Shown piece by piece: positions 12,882-25,645 of a DNA stretch of 64,000 nt. Below the pieces are notes generated by a model. That model ran no database searches. It was not told the DNA's origin and worked only from the letters and a program-made list of their open reading frames with translations. Each line of letters starts with the position of its first letter. Positions within the stretch are counted from its first letter, which is position 1. Origin of the DNA: Crambe crambe (lineage: Eukaryota > Porifera > Demospongiae > Poecilosclerida > Crambeidae); contig OZ004581.1 in NCBI GenBank assembly GCA_963924555.1, positions 1,922,001 to 1,986,000 on the forward strand, given 5' to 3'. The position numbers and the translations under genes were made by a program.

Positions 12882-13954
12882 ATGGCAGTTTCAATTCCAC
12901 CAGGTATAGCTACGATATTTTGTATTGTTACCGCTAGCTCAGTCAGCTGGCTAGCTAGCTTCGGAAAAATCTATTACTGCCTGCAGGCATTTGCCTCAGG
13001 TTCTTTAGATCTCGGCATCCATCTAGCTATTTTTTTTATGTCACAGGTGTTCAAGCAGAAAACTGCTGCGGGAGTAACAGACTCGTATGCAGTGGAGAAG
13101 ACTGGAATAATTACACGTTTACTTGCCCTAAACATCAAGAAACACTGGAACATACTTCCACTCGTGCAATGCACTGTGCCGTATATTTACCGGGGCTGAA
13201 AAGTCGCCTGCAAGGAGACTACGCAGAGAAAGCCTATTCGTGGTCACAGTTGAGAGAAAAACGCCTGAAAGAAAGATCTATGCTAGTCACAGGTCACCGA
13301 GAAAGAAGAGATGACCTTGAAAAAGATCCTTTATCAGGTAAGGTAAGCTGAGACAACACTTGACTGTGAATTTGGCGCAGGCCTTTCTGTCCACTTCATA
13401 TGTGACACTCGGGTCTGAAAAAAATTTATATACGTAGGTAGCTTGCCGTCTAAAGCATTGATATTCATAGCTCATAAATAGAAAGCAGACAGCATGAATA
13501 CTAGCTAGTCGGCAAGCTAAATCAATAGCAGATTTAATAGCATTAGCCTAGTTTGTTTATTTGCATAGCTAAAAAAATAGCTGGCAAAGACAAGCATGAA
13601 TACCTTATAGCTATAGCAAAAAATGGATGCATGGATGCATCAACTGGTGTAGCTAGCTATAGCCTCATGCAGTTTCACTTTGTACTGAGTGATGATAACT
13701 GTTTCCCATTACAAAATGCAGGATTAGGCCACTTGCAACACCTCCAGCACGGAGACGAGAGAAACGTGTGGAGCTTGCAGCGTGCTGTGCCTGAGAACTG
13801 GGACGAGGGAGAGAGAAGAGGAGATTTGGAAGTAGGGAAAACACTTGTTGATAGCGTCCAAGTGTTTACCTGCTGCAGTCCTTTGAACTATTCAGTTCAT
13901 CTAGATTCAGACTATGATGTCATAGTGCTCCCAAATACAAAATACAGTCATTGA
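12882..13954 (+). CDS. Unknown small three-exon gene, copy A (181 aa)
   Basis: Exons are 12882-12903, 13047-13337 and 13722-13954, all with GT-AG introns and both junctions in phase 1, giving a 181-residue frame. Exon 1 encodes only MAVSIPP plus one base. Exon 2 has a cysteine cluster (CC at 14-15, C22, C34, then PKH) and an aromatic stretch (W27, Y30, F32). A long basic, probably helical stretch follows at about residues 58-100 (WSQLREKRLKERSML). Exon 3 starts LGHLQHLQHGDER and ends with a more conserved domain: ENWDE, GDLEVGKTLVDSVQVFTCC, DYDVIVLPNTKYSH. There is no signal peptide or membrane segment. I do not recognise the family. The start is set by alignment with copies B and C and by the TATA box. 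Reading past the second donor would give an alternative short form ending SGKVS. An alternative acceptor at 13727 would drop two residues. Confidence 0.75.
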
Positions 13955-14018
13955 TTTCTCTCTCTCATTCAATTATGTGTATACATTTTCTGTTTGTCAT
14001 ACCAATCTCACTCTTGTT

Positions 14019-14024
14019 AATAAA
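14019..14024 (+). terminator. Polyadenylation signal of gene A
   Basis: AATAAA lies 65 bp after the stop of gene A and is the first such signal downstream. Gene C has ATTAAA at 62605-62610 in the equivalent place. Confidence 0.5.
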
Positions 14025-17000
14025 CCAATTATAATTCATCTGCAATGGTTAAGTACAGTGATTATCAAACCATAGTCCATTCCTGTGGTCACTTAGTGGT
14101 AGAGATTGTAATGAGAACTAGCACACGTGAATGTACCAAAGGGTCTGCTTAAAACAAAAGAAAGACTGCTGCAGTGCAGCTAAGTAAACAACCACAAAGT
14201 TTTATCTCTCAAAATGTACAGTAGCTCCCCTATTTAATTAATTGAAGTCCCATTGAAAATAGCTCCCCATAGTGAAATGTAGTGTCTGATTTCAAACGGC
14301 TAGATATGCAAGAAGCATCATTAAGTTTCTTACCACACTGCAGCAAGTAAGAGCTTGATCATAGTACAGCAGAGACCCACCTGAAGGTCATAATAAAGAC
14401 CTCCCTAAATTCAACTTTAAGAAACGTCATTGACGTTACTAGCCCTGTTATTATACTAATAATAAGGTCAGAGTATGGCATACTCATTGCAACTATTGTA
14501 ATTTTTGTCCCTTTTTTGATAATACTCATGAAAATTTTCTAGCTAGCTGATGTTTGCTAGCCTAGTCAACTTTTTATTTCTGGTACCAATAAAGTCATCG
14601 GATTTGTTCATTCAAACCATGACAGTAGGCCTACTTATATTCCAGAGATGAGCTTTGGCTTGAGCAAGACGTAATAATAGCTATATGTATAGCTGAATAA
14701 ACTTATACGATTAAAGCCAAACTTTCAACACCCCATTACAATGCAGGGAATTGGCATTGATATTTCTATATACTTAAGGCTGAACGGAGCTTAATTATGA
14801 TTCGATTTATTACCCTTATAGATCCGTGAGGAAAAGTGAATGCATAGGAGTGTAGTCATGGAGATTGCCAGGCAACTATACTTGGAATCTCCACTGTCTG
14901 TGATATGTAACACTATAGCTTTCAAGTGAAACAGCATGAGGCCACTATCTTTACTGAGCCTCTATTGAATACCCTATAACCTCTATCAGCATTTATTGTA
15001 ACCTCTATATAATACATAATAGCCTCTATCTTTATTGAATACATTATAGCCTCTATGAATACTCTATCAGTAGCTAGCTAAGAACACAATAGATCAGCAA
15101 TCAAGGCCAGATCAATAGAACTTAGCTATAGTTATCTACGTACTTGGTAGATTCTTAAGGCTATAGATGTTATAGGAATATTGTAAAACCTGAATGAAAA
15201 ATATCCCTAATGATGGCTTTTCAAAAATTTGAAACTGAGACGATTATGAAATCATTTTATCACTTTGATGGTCTACAATAGGATCCCCAGATGTGTGCTA
15301 TAGCTATATCTCATGGCCATGTAGTCATGATGATCTCGTTGAACATTAATTTTTTGTCTCTCCTCGCAATTACATATAGCTATATGATAACAATAAAGGG
15401 AGACCAGAGGACTATCAGATAGCAATACAACTTCCCATTTACTACCAGGTTCTCCTTTCCAATTAAGCCTTAACATGGAAATCTGGCATACAATGAAAAG
15501 GCTATATTAAAAAGAAACACAATTTCCTAGTTATTACCTCAATGCCAAGGAGCAGGAAGTATTGTCTTCCACATGTAAATGGAAATCTTGCAGGAACTTA
15601 TTAAGGAAGACCAGGGGGTTATATGATTATATAAATAGCAACACAATTTCCCAATTAGCTACTATCAATTGCCATGGATGGAGCAGGAAGCCATTGGCTT
15701 CTACAGTGCATGATTGTACTGGCTGGGTTTGATTTTCAATGAGATCACATTATTATTCCAGACACCATTACCACATTGTTGATACACAATTCCTCAAGCC
15801 TTATATATCATTTCCCAAGGGATTCAGGAACGATTGCATGGCTTCCACAGTGTATCCTCCATCAATTGCCAAGGAGCTAGGGATTCAGGAAAGATTGTCT
15901 TCTACAGTGCATGATAATAAATAGAGTTGGTGAGTATTTGTGTATATATACATTGCTACTTCCTTTAATTTTGAATGAGATCACAGACACCACATTGCTG
16001 ATTATGGATTATGAGACAACACTTCCAGAAGCACCTCAATGAGGATATTTTATATTAGGAAGAGTATCAGGATGAAAAATTGTCACTACATTAGACATCT
16101 CATGATGTGTGTAATTTGATACTATTTCATTAATTTAGGCACCAGGATCTGCACCATGCATGCAGACTCATACATACATAAGGTTGTAGCCCGTGAGACA
16201 GAACAAATGAGACAGTTAGCTAGTTGGTAGCAGTATTGGCAGCAATTGGTAACCAGTAATTAGTAGCAGGCTTATTATAGAGTGGCTATAATTACATATT
16301 ATAATTATAATAATCAAGTCTGGTGAACCATCCCCATGCAGCCACTTCCGCAGCACTGGATGTATTGCATGCATTACCAGCATGCAGAAACTGAATTGCA
16401 GAACACAGCAGTTATGTGGCAGACATAATTGAAAGAATGTGTGCCTATACGTGTATATAGAATTAAATAGTCATTCAAATTCAAATATTGCCGAGTGCGT
16501 ATGTAAATGAATAATATGCTGCAAGTCCTATTATAGTTATTAATTACAGGTAGTCACTGCTAGATACCAGGATACACTTCTATGTCTTTGTGAATTGAAA
16601 TGGTCTATGTTTGGCAGAAGGATAGAGGAAGGGACTCTTTTGGATGCTGATTCTCAGCATGCTCTATATATGCAAAGAAACCAATCTTAGAATTTTCCTT
16701 CCTTGAAGAAGTCCTTTTTGTGAATTGAAATTGTCTGTTTGGCTGAAATGATAGAGGAAGGGACTCTTTTGGATGCCAATTCCCACTCCCTGCATGCTCT
16801 TAGAATTTCCCCTCCCTGAAGAAGTCCTTGAATTTCGTTGTATTTGTTGCCATATTAAGAAGGTCTAGCTTTGAATTATTAACTAGGCATTAATTACTAT
16901 TATTATCATGCAGGTTCACTATTATTCTACTCCAAAACACATGATGCAAGAAACCTTAGCTATAAAAGATTCTGCATGCTTCCTTCATCTCCTTTCTGAT

Positions 17001-17546
17001 TGATTCCCCCTACACTTTCTTCCATGTGACAAGTGGAGGACTGACAGAAGCTCTATGATTAACATCATTATATCCTGCTCATCGTGTGCACATTGCACAT
17101 TCTTCCTGTAAAACACAATCAAATACCTCTATTTATAGCAATAATGGCTCGTGTATGTCTACGTACGTCAATTGCATAATAGTGCTCATCACAGCTTTTT
17201 GACTACCGTTCCCCACGCTTACAGTTTATACAGCAATGCTATTTATAGTAAATATAATTATACACTATCACAGCCGTATCAAGAGTAGAGTTGGGCTTGC
17301 TGAATCCATCTCAAATTGGGAAATTTGATGTGTGGTTCAGTGGTTGGAGTTCTTTGGGAAACTTGCACTGTATTAACGCATCATTGAGTCATAGCAGGGA
17401 CAGAGGACCACTTAGAGGACAGATCTAAAAATGATGTAATGGTATAAGCAGGTGAATATAGTAATCATATGGAACATGCCATTGTGAGGTTCTAAGAGTT
17501 ATGTATTAGTGTGAACTACAATAGTTGCTATATACTATGTAGTAAT

Positions 17547-17697
17547 GTCTATTTGCATTCACCTTGCCCCTTGATTATTCACTATAACTAACTTTCTCAA
17601 TTTTTAACCAAATTTCAAATTTCAAACATCAACAGAGAGCTGATTAGCAGAGAGTGGATAATCAGCTCTCTGTTGATGTATTGAACTAGATAGCTCA
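17547..17697. mobile_element. Palindromic MITE with GTCTATTTGCATTCACC end
   Basis: The left part reads GTCTATTTGCATTCACC and then CCTTGATTATTCACTATAAC. A central hairpin is built from GAGAGCTGATTA and TAATCAGCTCTC. Fuller copies are at 43361-43562 and 45029-45208. Degenerate copies are at about 21880-22030 and 54985-55100. The right end of this copy is eroded. Confidence 0.6.
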
Positions 17698-18208
17698 ATT
17701 TGGTTGGTGGTTTAGTTCAGTGCCTGTGGGTTGGAGATTTGCACTGTAACACATCATTGAGCATTGAATTGCAGCAGGGACTTGGAGGATAGGCATAATG
17801 TTACTAAAATGATGTAATGGTATGAGTAATAATAATCATACTGTTATATATGGATGAAGTACTGTGCCATTATGAAGTTCTATTTACTGGTTGCTGTACA
17901 AAAGTATGTCACTGTATGTACGTAGCTATAGCCAGATGGTCACTGATGATTTTTGGAATGTGCAAAGACAATAATTATAATATCACTTGCCTCCGCATGC
18001 AAAGCAGTGGATCCTAGTTAGGCATGCTATTCCTCCCCAAAGAATGTGCCAAGTCTAACAGCTGCTAAACATTACTAAAATTTAAAGGATTTTCTTCTTC
18101 TTAAAAGGGATAAAGGTCAATTGATCCTTGGAGTCTACATCCAGTCAATTATTTTGCTGCTGGATTGCATGGCATGGTAGAGAAGTTATTTACTGCCTAC
18201 AAAGACGC

Positions 18209-18382
18209 TACAGTGGAACCTGCATGGTTATAAGCAGGTCACCTCTCTATAACAGCCAAAGGTCCTAGTCCCAAGAGGTCTTTTAGTGTACATTTCAACC
18301 CGAGTTACTTAGCAGGCCACCTCTTTATAACAGCCATTTCTTGTTGGCCCAAGGGTGACCACTATAACTAGGTTCCACTGTA
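18209..18382. mobile_element. pogo-like MITE with TA target site
   Basis: About 174 bp bounded by TA. The ends are CAGTGGAACCT and AGGTTCCACTG, and the interior has two copies of a block containing CCTCTTTATAACAGCC. The ends and TA duplication fit the pogo/Tc1 group. A related element lies at 47062-47230. Confidence 0.7.
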
Positions 18383-20770
18383 CTCTATAGAAAATACGTA
18401 GCTACCTCCTTTAAAGCAGCAAAGCAGCTAGAAATAGCTGAATAGAATTAATGGTCTATATGTCACTATACGCAATCAGCATTAGGCCTGAAGCGAATTA
18501 ACATCTTGTTTGGTAAACAGCCTATTAGCTACTAATGCAAAGATGTTAAAGCTAATGTCAATCTCCAAGACACTCTTTTGTGTGCATGTGCGTGTAAAAC
18601 TGCGTGCCACTCCTTGAGGAAATGCAACCACAAGAATTCCACTGGATCTGATCCATTCTTGTAGAACAGATATGATAGTGCTTATCCAGTACGCATTGAA
18701 ATTCCAATGTCACACACAATGAGCATGAAATTCCCTAACTTGTGTGGCCCTAGGGCATGTATTGAACAAAACAATGGAAACAATTTCACCAATTTTACGT
18801 TTTTTCCCCCCAGACTAATTGGGCTGTAATGAGCAAGGTTTCATTATGCAATTTTTATGCTTTTTAAGTTTCAATGATCCAGCAATAAGATGAAGGTATA
18901 CTCATCAAATGCCTTGCATTCTAGCAGAAACAGTTTAGTATAACCTCACTATTACTACTAAGATGCTCATTATTCAATAGTAATAAGCTTATTATGAACA
19001 TTATGAATAGGCCTCTTTCATTAAGACTGAGACTACCTTTTGGCTGCCCACAACACACTTTAAAAGGGTGCCACTGCTTACTGCAGGGAGTCTCAGGAAA
19101 ATAGTTTTTAGCCAAAAAATGGCAAGTCCACATGCCTAATTTTTGTGCCTACATAGATTATGTGAGATTATCTGCCATAGTCATAATCTTGGCAGCCATA
19201 ATACTTCAATTCAGCTGAACTACTCCACCTCATGGCAGCACCTGAAGGACACCTTCCATGGGGCAACATGTAGACATCATGGAAGGCCCTGACAGACGTT
19301 CCAAAGGCTGTGCTGTTGTCTGGTTTGAGACAGCTGAGGCAGCCAGGAAGGCCATAGGTAAAGGTTACATCAGGGATAGATAGAGCTGAGGCAGCTAGGA
19401 AACTAGCAAACATTCAACACTTCTTTTTAAAACAAACATTGCAACATTCATGATTCATTGTTTATCTTGTCACGAGAATACCATGGGACAATGCTTCACC
19501 ACAATTACAATGCTTCACCACAATTACTAAGTATAGCTGTTATTGTTAAATTCCCTGGTTGCTGGTAAAATTCCCAGTTTCAATCTGCACATATGCTATC
19601 CCCACTTTAGTCTCATGGGTATGTCTACACTGATTAAAATATTATCACCACTGAATAATTATATTACCAAAAAAAGCAATATGAGATGGAAAAATGTGTG
19701 TTGAGAGCCAAAGAACCAGGGCAGACTAGGGAGAATCTTCATAATAAATTTGAATACATACGTGTGTGGTGCAGGAAGGGAGTGTATGGTTCATTGTAAT
19801 AATATTGTGATATCATTATTATCACTGATACCCTTGAGGAGGATCACTGAAAAAAGATAATGACGAGAACCCTTGATCATGCACTGGAAAGTATGCGTGC
19901 TGAGAGCCAAAGGACTGGGGCAGATCTAGACTAGGGTGTACATTTGTCTACTTATTATCAGCAATTATGGTCGAGTGTACGAGTGTACGTACGTAATAAT
20001 ATATAATAATATTATTACTTCAAAATATTATTTTGTATTATTTCTAGAGGGGAAGGGAATTAATACACGATCATGCACTGGAAAGAATAATGTGTGCTGA
20101 GAGCCAAAGGACCAGGGTTATTAGGGTATTCAGAGAGTGTGGGTTAGAGGGGAAGGAAAGCATGCTTCATCCTATCTGGGGGAATACTGCCTTCAGGTTG
20201 GTGATACATCCTACATATGACATGTATGTTCAAGAGTGCTAGGCTAGTGAGGTACAAGATCACAAGGTTTCCAGAATCCCTTGAATCCTTCAGTGGGTTG
20301 AAAGTACCATTGAGTGGGTTGGAAGATCATTGTGGTAATTCTTGAGTGGGTTACGGAGTATCATTGTGGTAAAATTACTGCAGGATTCATTATTATGTGG
20401 TTTAAGGATTAGTGGGTTGAAAGAAGGAATATAGAAATATGATTACACTAACAGGTGCACAAAGGAATTCAGTTATTGACAATATTTAGCCCCAATCACT
20501 AAAGTTAGTATTCCAGTGGTTAACCAAACAGAACATATTTTCCCACTGCAGATATTATGTAATATGCCTGATTAAACTGGGTTTCAGTACTTGCTCACAA
20601 TGATTAGTGAACTTTGATCTAGCCTCATACCCAGGCCCTCATTATAATTAAAAACTCTACAAGCTATTATTATGACACATGCTCTTTCTAATCCATCTTT
20701 CTCTGAATTTGGTGTAGCTAATGATCTAATTCATAAGCGATGAATGAAAATTGAACTGGCTGAACTTTAC

Positions 20771-20922
<152 letters not shown>

Positions 20923-22289
20923 GTTATTATACGTATTACTACACAGCCACACAATACTGAGAAAAACACCAGTTAAGTAAACTCAATTCCACCACTCTTC
21001 CCACCACCGACCAGGTGTCTCATTTCTGTCAATACAATCAATAGACACTTGTGTTTATACAGCACATGTGGCATAGGTTACTCCACATCCCAAACATGAG
21101 AAACACTTATCAGTAAAGCAGGGAGACTCCATTATCTGTTCAGCAGAGCAAGACTGGCTGGTAGGATAAGTGACTCCTATCAATAAGAGATGCTGTAATC
21201 ATATTTATCTAGATGCTGGACAGGTGACTCCAATCACTCCTATCACCATGCATATTTAGCTGGCAGTTTGGACAGAATCTGAGGTGACTTTGTCATATGT
21301 TTAGCTGGCTGCAGGACAGGCATTCTGTATGCTTGGAGGCTGCATGTCTGTCTTCACTAATGAGACTTGGCTCAGTCATAACTTTCTTATGGGAAGTGGA
21401 GTAGTGGCACATGTGGTATATACAATACTTCCTTCAAGCAAGGTAAAGCAACCATAGGAGGACGTAGATGGTTTATGTCCAATCTGAGGTTTCAAACATT
21501 TTCCACTCAGAGGTTTCAAGCATCTGTCATCAAAGAACTAGCCACTCTGAGTTTCATGTACTAAACAAATTTTCTCAATACCAGCTTCAAAAAACTCATT
21601 CAAACAACCAATGTATCAGCCTTCATCAGGGTGATACAATGTAATCGTAGCTAAAGGAGAAACTTGGATTCCTCTACTATTGAGTATGTTGCTGTTACAG
21701 TCTCAATAGAGATAAATATTTGCTGACCTTACAGAGTGGGGCCCAGATTCTTGTTTCTTCCAGACTTGGCCTATCTCCAGTTTCAATATTCTCCAATAAT
21801 CGAATTAACATTGGAAAAAATATACATAATATTTTAATTTTTAGCTATGGAAATAATTCCTCTATTTCAATTAACCTTGCACTGTCATTTGCTATAATAG
21901 CTATAAATTTCTCAATTCTTAACTGATTTTCTAATTTAATGTATCATCAACAGAGAGCTGATTATTCACTCTCTCTGCTGGTGTTTGAAGATAATTGGTG
22001 AAGAATTGAGAAAGTTAGAGTGGTTTTTGAGGGGATCACACTAGCTCTACATCTGTTTCAGATAAAGGAAGTAGCTATACTCAATTACAAATGCTATGAA
22101 TTATATCACACTATGGGATAAGTGATTTGATAATAATTATTACATAACATTATTTTTCTACGGTTGCTATAGTGATAAATGACTAGAGGAAGTACTTGAT
22201 TATCAACATCCTGCCATGTGCCAGCTCATCTTCTCCATCCCATCATTTAATTATAACTCTGGATCAATTCCTGATATGGTCACATTATA

Positions 22290-23090
22290 AGCTAGCCCTA
22301 TGGACCACTACAAGCAATGCGGGAGTGGCCTGATAGAGGTTAAAATAGTTTGAATTGGTGCTGTTGGGACATGGTGGACAGGGGAGTAGCCAGGTTTTTT
22401 ATTTCACTGAGGCAAAATTGGGGGTACAGTGGATCGCATGGCCGTAAGGCCACGACAAGGAGGAGGGTGTGGGAGGGGGAACCCCGCATGGAACGAAAGC
22501 TACTGATGAGCTCATAAATAGATGAATTTTCTATAATTCATGATTCAGACATTGATATGGTTAATCTATAATTTATAGTGATGTATGTAGCCAATTCTTA
22601 AGTGCTAAAGATGTCAGGAAGGGTCAGCACTGCAAACCTCTCTGTTGATCATGTACTAGCTAATTTCCTAAATTTTTCACTGAGGCAAGTGCCTCAGTTG
22701 CCTCAATGGTAGCTACTCCTCTGGTGGAGTGGCATTAACTTAATAGAGAGGTGGTCTCTTTAGGGAGGTTGAAATAGCACTGTGGAATGGCCTTAATAGA
22801 GAGGTAGTCTTTTTAGGGAGGTTGGAATAGCTGGAATAGGTGCTGTTGGGACATGGTGGAGTGGCCCTAATAGAGAGGTGGTCTCTTTAGGGAGGTTTAA
22901 ATAGCTGGAATAGGTGCTGTTGGGATATGGTAGCTATGATGGTAGAGTGTGCTGTTGGGACATGGTGGTGTGGCTCAATCATTGCCTTGATAGAGAGGTG
23001 GAGGTTGGAATTGGTGCTGTTGGAACATGGTGGAATGACCTCAATAGAAAGGTTGTCTCTCTCTATTAGGCCATCCAAACTATTTCAACC
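22290..23090. repeat. Degenerate tandem array around GTTGGGACATGGTGGAGTGG
   Basis: About five to six diverged copies of a roughly 75-bp unit combining TAGGTGCTGTTGGGACATGG with AGAGAGGTGGTCTCTTTAGG. The array is interrupted by a MITE-like insertion at about 22384-22733. The equivalent in unit 1 is the shorter array near 2510-2690. Confidence 0.7.
22384..22733. mobile_element. MITE-like insertion inside the tandem array
   Basis: The ends read CAGGGGAGTAGCC on the left and GTAGCTACTCCTC on the right (imperfect inverted repeats). A TTTCACTGAGGCAA block occurs just inside both borders in the same orientation. The array unit TGGTGGA appears on both sides, consistent with a 7-8 bp target duplication as in hAT-type elements, although the array itself is repetitive. 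Confidence 0.5.
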
Positions 23091-24694
23091 TCCTTAAATA
23101 GACTTTAAACTGCACATGGCTATAAAGTAGCTAGCTTAGTACGTAATACTACGCATACAAAAAATGAAGAAGCAAGGTCAAATTCTACAGGTGCTATGAA
23201 CAGTTTTCAAATTCAAACTAAAAAACATTACTTCTCATCACTGGCTGATTTTTGATTTTTAGCTTTCTAGCACCACTCTCTAAAAAATTACAGAAGGGTT
23301 TGTCGATATCTATTAATTTATTTTTCGATTTAGCCCAGGAACTTAAATGCTCACTTTTGGGAACTCAAAAAGTAAAGTAGATACCAACAAATCCTTCTGT
23401 AATTTTGTAGAGAGGGCTACTAAGAAGCTCTAGGCCAAAAATCAGCCACTTAATTCCAGTGGTTGGTGAGAAACAATGCTTTTTATCTCTAAAGAGTAAA
23501 AAAAAACTCATAGCACCTGTAAGAATTAACCTTTTTCCATCGTTTTTAGTGTGTATTAGTGATATACTACCTTATAACTCTGTGCAATTTGAAGTCCATA
23601 GCTATAGTAATTTCGGAGTTATGTAAGAAAGACTAAAATTTAATTGTCAGCACATGCGTTGCGATGTGCCACCATCCTTAAAGAGACCACCTCTCTATCA
23701 AATCAACTCCACCATGTCCCATCAGCACCAATTGCAACCTCCCTAACAGCAGGGTGGTATGATTATTAACTCACTCCCACTAATAAGTAGGATGTGATTA
23801 GATCTTGAAAATAATTGTTTAAGCAGTAAACACCATGGATACAACATCAAATTAGAATCCTCAGAATAATAACTGTCTGGTCGATGGGGTGACATAGTTT
23901 ACAATGCTATGGATACTGACCACTTTAGAGTTTTCTGGAATACTGCTTATTAGCTAAGCCAAAAAAAGTTTCGTTTGAGTGATTTTATGGCATTTGAGCC
24001 AAATTGAATTAAACTGTCCGACCAATGGGGTGACATTATACTTAGCTCAAAGCCACAATGCTATGGATACAGCATCATTATGACTACTGTAAAATTCTCC
24101 CTAACCGATTAGTCTCAGAACTGCCAATATTATACTTATAGATACTTGTAGATCTATTTATAACAAAGGTCCTACATACGATTCTATTTTTAAAACATCT
24201 GGTAAGTAATGCAGTAGGCCAGTCAGTCTTAGCTATGGACCTCAAAAAGGTTCTGACTTCTAGATACTTTTAGATCTACGAAGGTCCTACGATTTCCATT
24301 TAAAAAATATCTGGTACGTAGCAGACCAGTCAGTCTTACGTATGGACTGCAAGCTCTACATAAACTCACTATTATAACAGGCACTTATATAAACCTGATA
24401 TACTATTCCCAATATAAGCCATCTTACATATAGCTATCTACCTTGATACAATACAATGATATAATTAAAGCAGTGTGTTCTTATTTGGGGGAGTAATTCA
24501 TATCTACAATAATTTCATAGGGGACTATGATGCAATAGGACTCCTAATAATTGTATTTCAGGGGTACGTACTAGTACACATTGCGGGGTTTTCATAATCA
24601 GGGTATGTTCCACTGTATTAGTAAATCAGAGAGCCCACGTTGAGGTAGGTGGTTGCTGTGGACTATGAAGGACAGACACTCGCATGCTTTCAAG

Positions 24695-24815
24695 AATGCC
24701 TGCAAGGAGGGAGGGAGGGAGGGGAGGAGGGGAGAGGAGAAAAGAGGAGGAGGAGGGAAGGGGGAGGGGAGGGGGAAAGGAAGAGATAGGGAAAAAAGTG
24801 AATGGGAGGGAGACA
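24695..24815. repeat. Polypurine tract
   Basis: About 110 bp of almost pure A/G on the plus strand with many GGAGG and GGGGAGG runs. A weaker counterpart lies at 1510-1625. Frames called across it (for example 24598-24831 minus) are low-complexity artefacts. Confidence 0.85.
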
Positions 24816-25404
24816 ATGCTATTATCACCACAATTTACTGTATCAGCAGTTCTCTCCTTGCTGACAACAATACTGCAATGGCTTCAATAAACTACAACCC
24901 CTTTGAAGTTTGGATTGCAGTAGCTACCAGTTCAGGATGTAAGGATAAGCCACTGAGATAAAATACAGGGGAGATCCCTGAGTCTAGACCATTAATTAAT
25001 GCACTTAAAACATCAAAGAATCAAGTGATACTACTATATCAAAGCAAAGCAGCCAACGGTCAATCATCAAAAGAAAATAATGATGAATTCACGGAACTGA
25101 ATAGTATCATTCTAAAGGGAAAAGGGAGAAAACCTCCTGTATAATAATAGTATGTGCTATTTACTTCGATGCTCACTATGTCACATCCATCAATACCAGA
25201 CCACTAGAAACAAAAAATGGGGTGAGCTTTGAGTTAGCTAATTACATTAAAAACTCTACTGCTGTCACTAACCCAACTCTATATTAAATTTGGAACATAC
25301 TGCTTCAACAGACTGTCTTTTTGAAGGGATAAACAATCATACCAGTTCAACAGACTGTCTTTTAAACTTTACAGGATTCTATTAGGTATCACCAAACAAA
25401 TTAA

Positions 25405-25533
25405 ATTTTTAAAAAATATTTGACCATTGTATCAGACTACATAGTGGCAACTGAGTAAGCAGATCAAACTCTCAGACATACATCTAATTGAAAATATATT
25501 ACGTAGTAATGAACTCAAAGGGGATCAGTCAGG
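25405..25533. repeat. Inverted piece of the duplication unit
   Basis: The reverse complement of this stretch reads like unit 1 at about 4315-4455. It has CTGATCCCCTTTG, then GATCTGCTTACTCAGTTGCC, then TGATACAATGGTCAAATAT. Unit 3 (about 51.64-51.73 kb) has the same orientation as unit 1, so unit 2 carries the inversion. Confidence 0.7.
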
Positions 25534-25645
25534 TACTATATAGCGAAAAATTTTCGTGGTTTTGCAAATATTGATGTGTGAACCATATAAATTCCCACAA
25601 AATCCACGAAAGATTTTACCCACGAAAATATCTTGTTATACAGTA
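25534..25645. mobile_element. MITE with TA target site, second copy of the 7150 family
   Basis: It begins TACTATATAGCGAAAAATTT and ends TTGTTATACAGTA, with the shared interior TTTTGCAAATATTGATGTGT. It is shorter than the 7150-7304 copy because part of the right arm is missing. It abuts the inverted block at 25405-25533. Confidence 0.65.

Larger units (their letters stand above)
699..20745. repeat. Segmental duplication, unit 1
   Basis: Landmarks in unit 1 recur in the same order in the later units. The block GATGAAAATTGAACTGGCTG at about 699 recurs near 20746 and 63519. A block ending CCAGCTCATCTTCTCC at about 2300-2355 recurs near 22180-22240. GGGAGATCCCTGAGTCTAGA at about 3520 recurs near 24970. 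TACAATGAACTTTGTCCTTT at about 7462 recurs near 28098 and 54246. Gene A recurs as genes B and C. The block around 14070-14110 recurs near 39080. Identity is patchy, with many insertions and deletions, so the duplication is old. Exact ends need a self-alignment. Confidence 0.75.
13955..20770. other. Non-coding stretch of unit 1 downstream of gene A
   Basis: No supported gene. It contains a palindromic MITE at 17547-17697, a pogo-like MITE at 18209-18382, and internally repeated blocks (near-copies around 16600-16680 and 16720-16850; 15660-15730 and 15840-15910). The segments near 14.07, 15.27, 18.6, 19.7-20.1 and 20.3 kb are homologous to parts of units 2 or 3. Confidence 0.45.

Noticed and set aside
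12974-13174. Minus-strand frames opposite exon 2 of gene A (and equivalents in B and C)
   Set aside because: They are shadows of the plus-strand exon, whose codon frame is the one kept among the three copies.
13169-13351. Exon 2 frame reading SGKVS as a separate small gene starting at the internal ATG
   Set aside because: It is the read-through of exon 2 past its donor; the ATG is internal to the gene A frame in B and C as well.
21599-21660. A TGATGAAGG word on the minus strand as a further hammerhead
   Set aside because: No GAAAC box or closing helix follows.
24598-24961. Frames over the polypurine tract (SLPFPLPSPFP and KEEEEGRGRG types)
   Set aside because: Low-complexity by composition; no start context, splice signals or homologous frame elsewhere.
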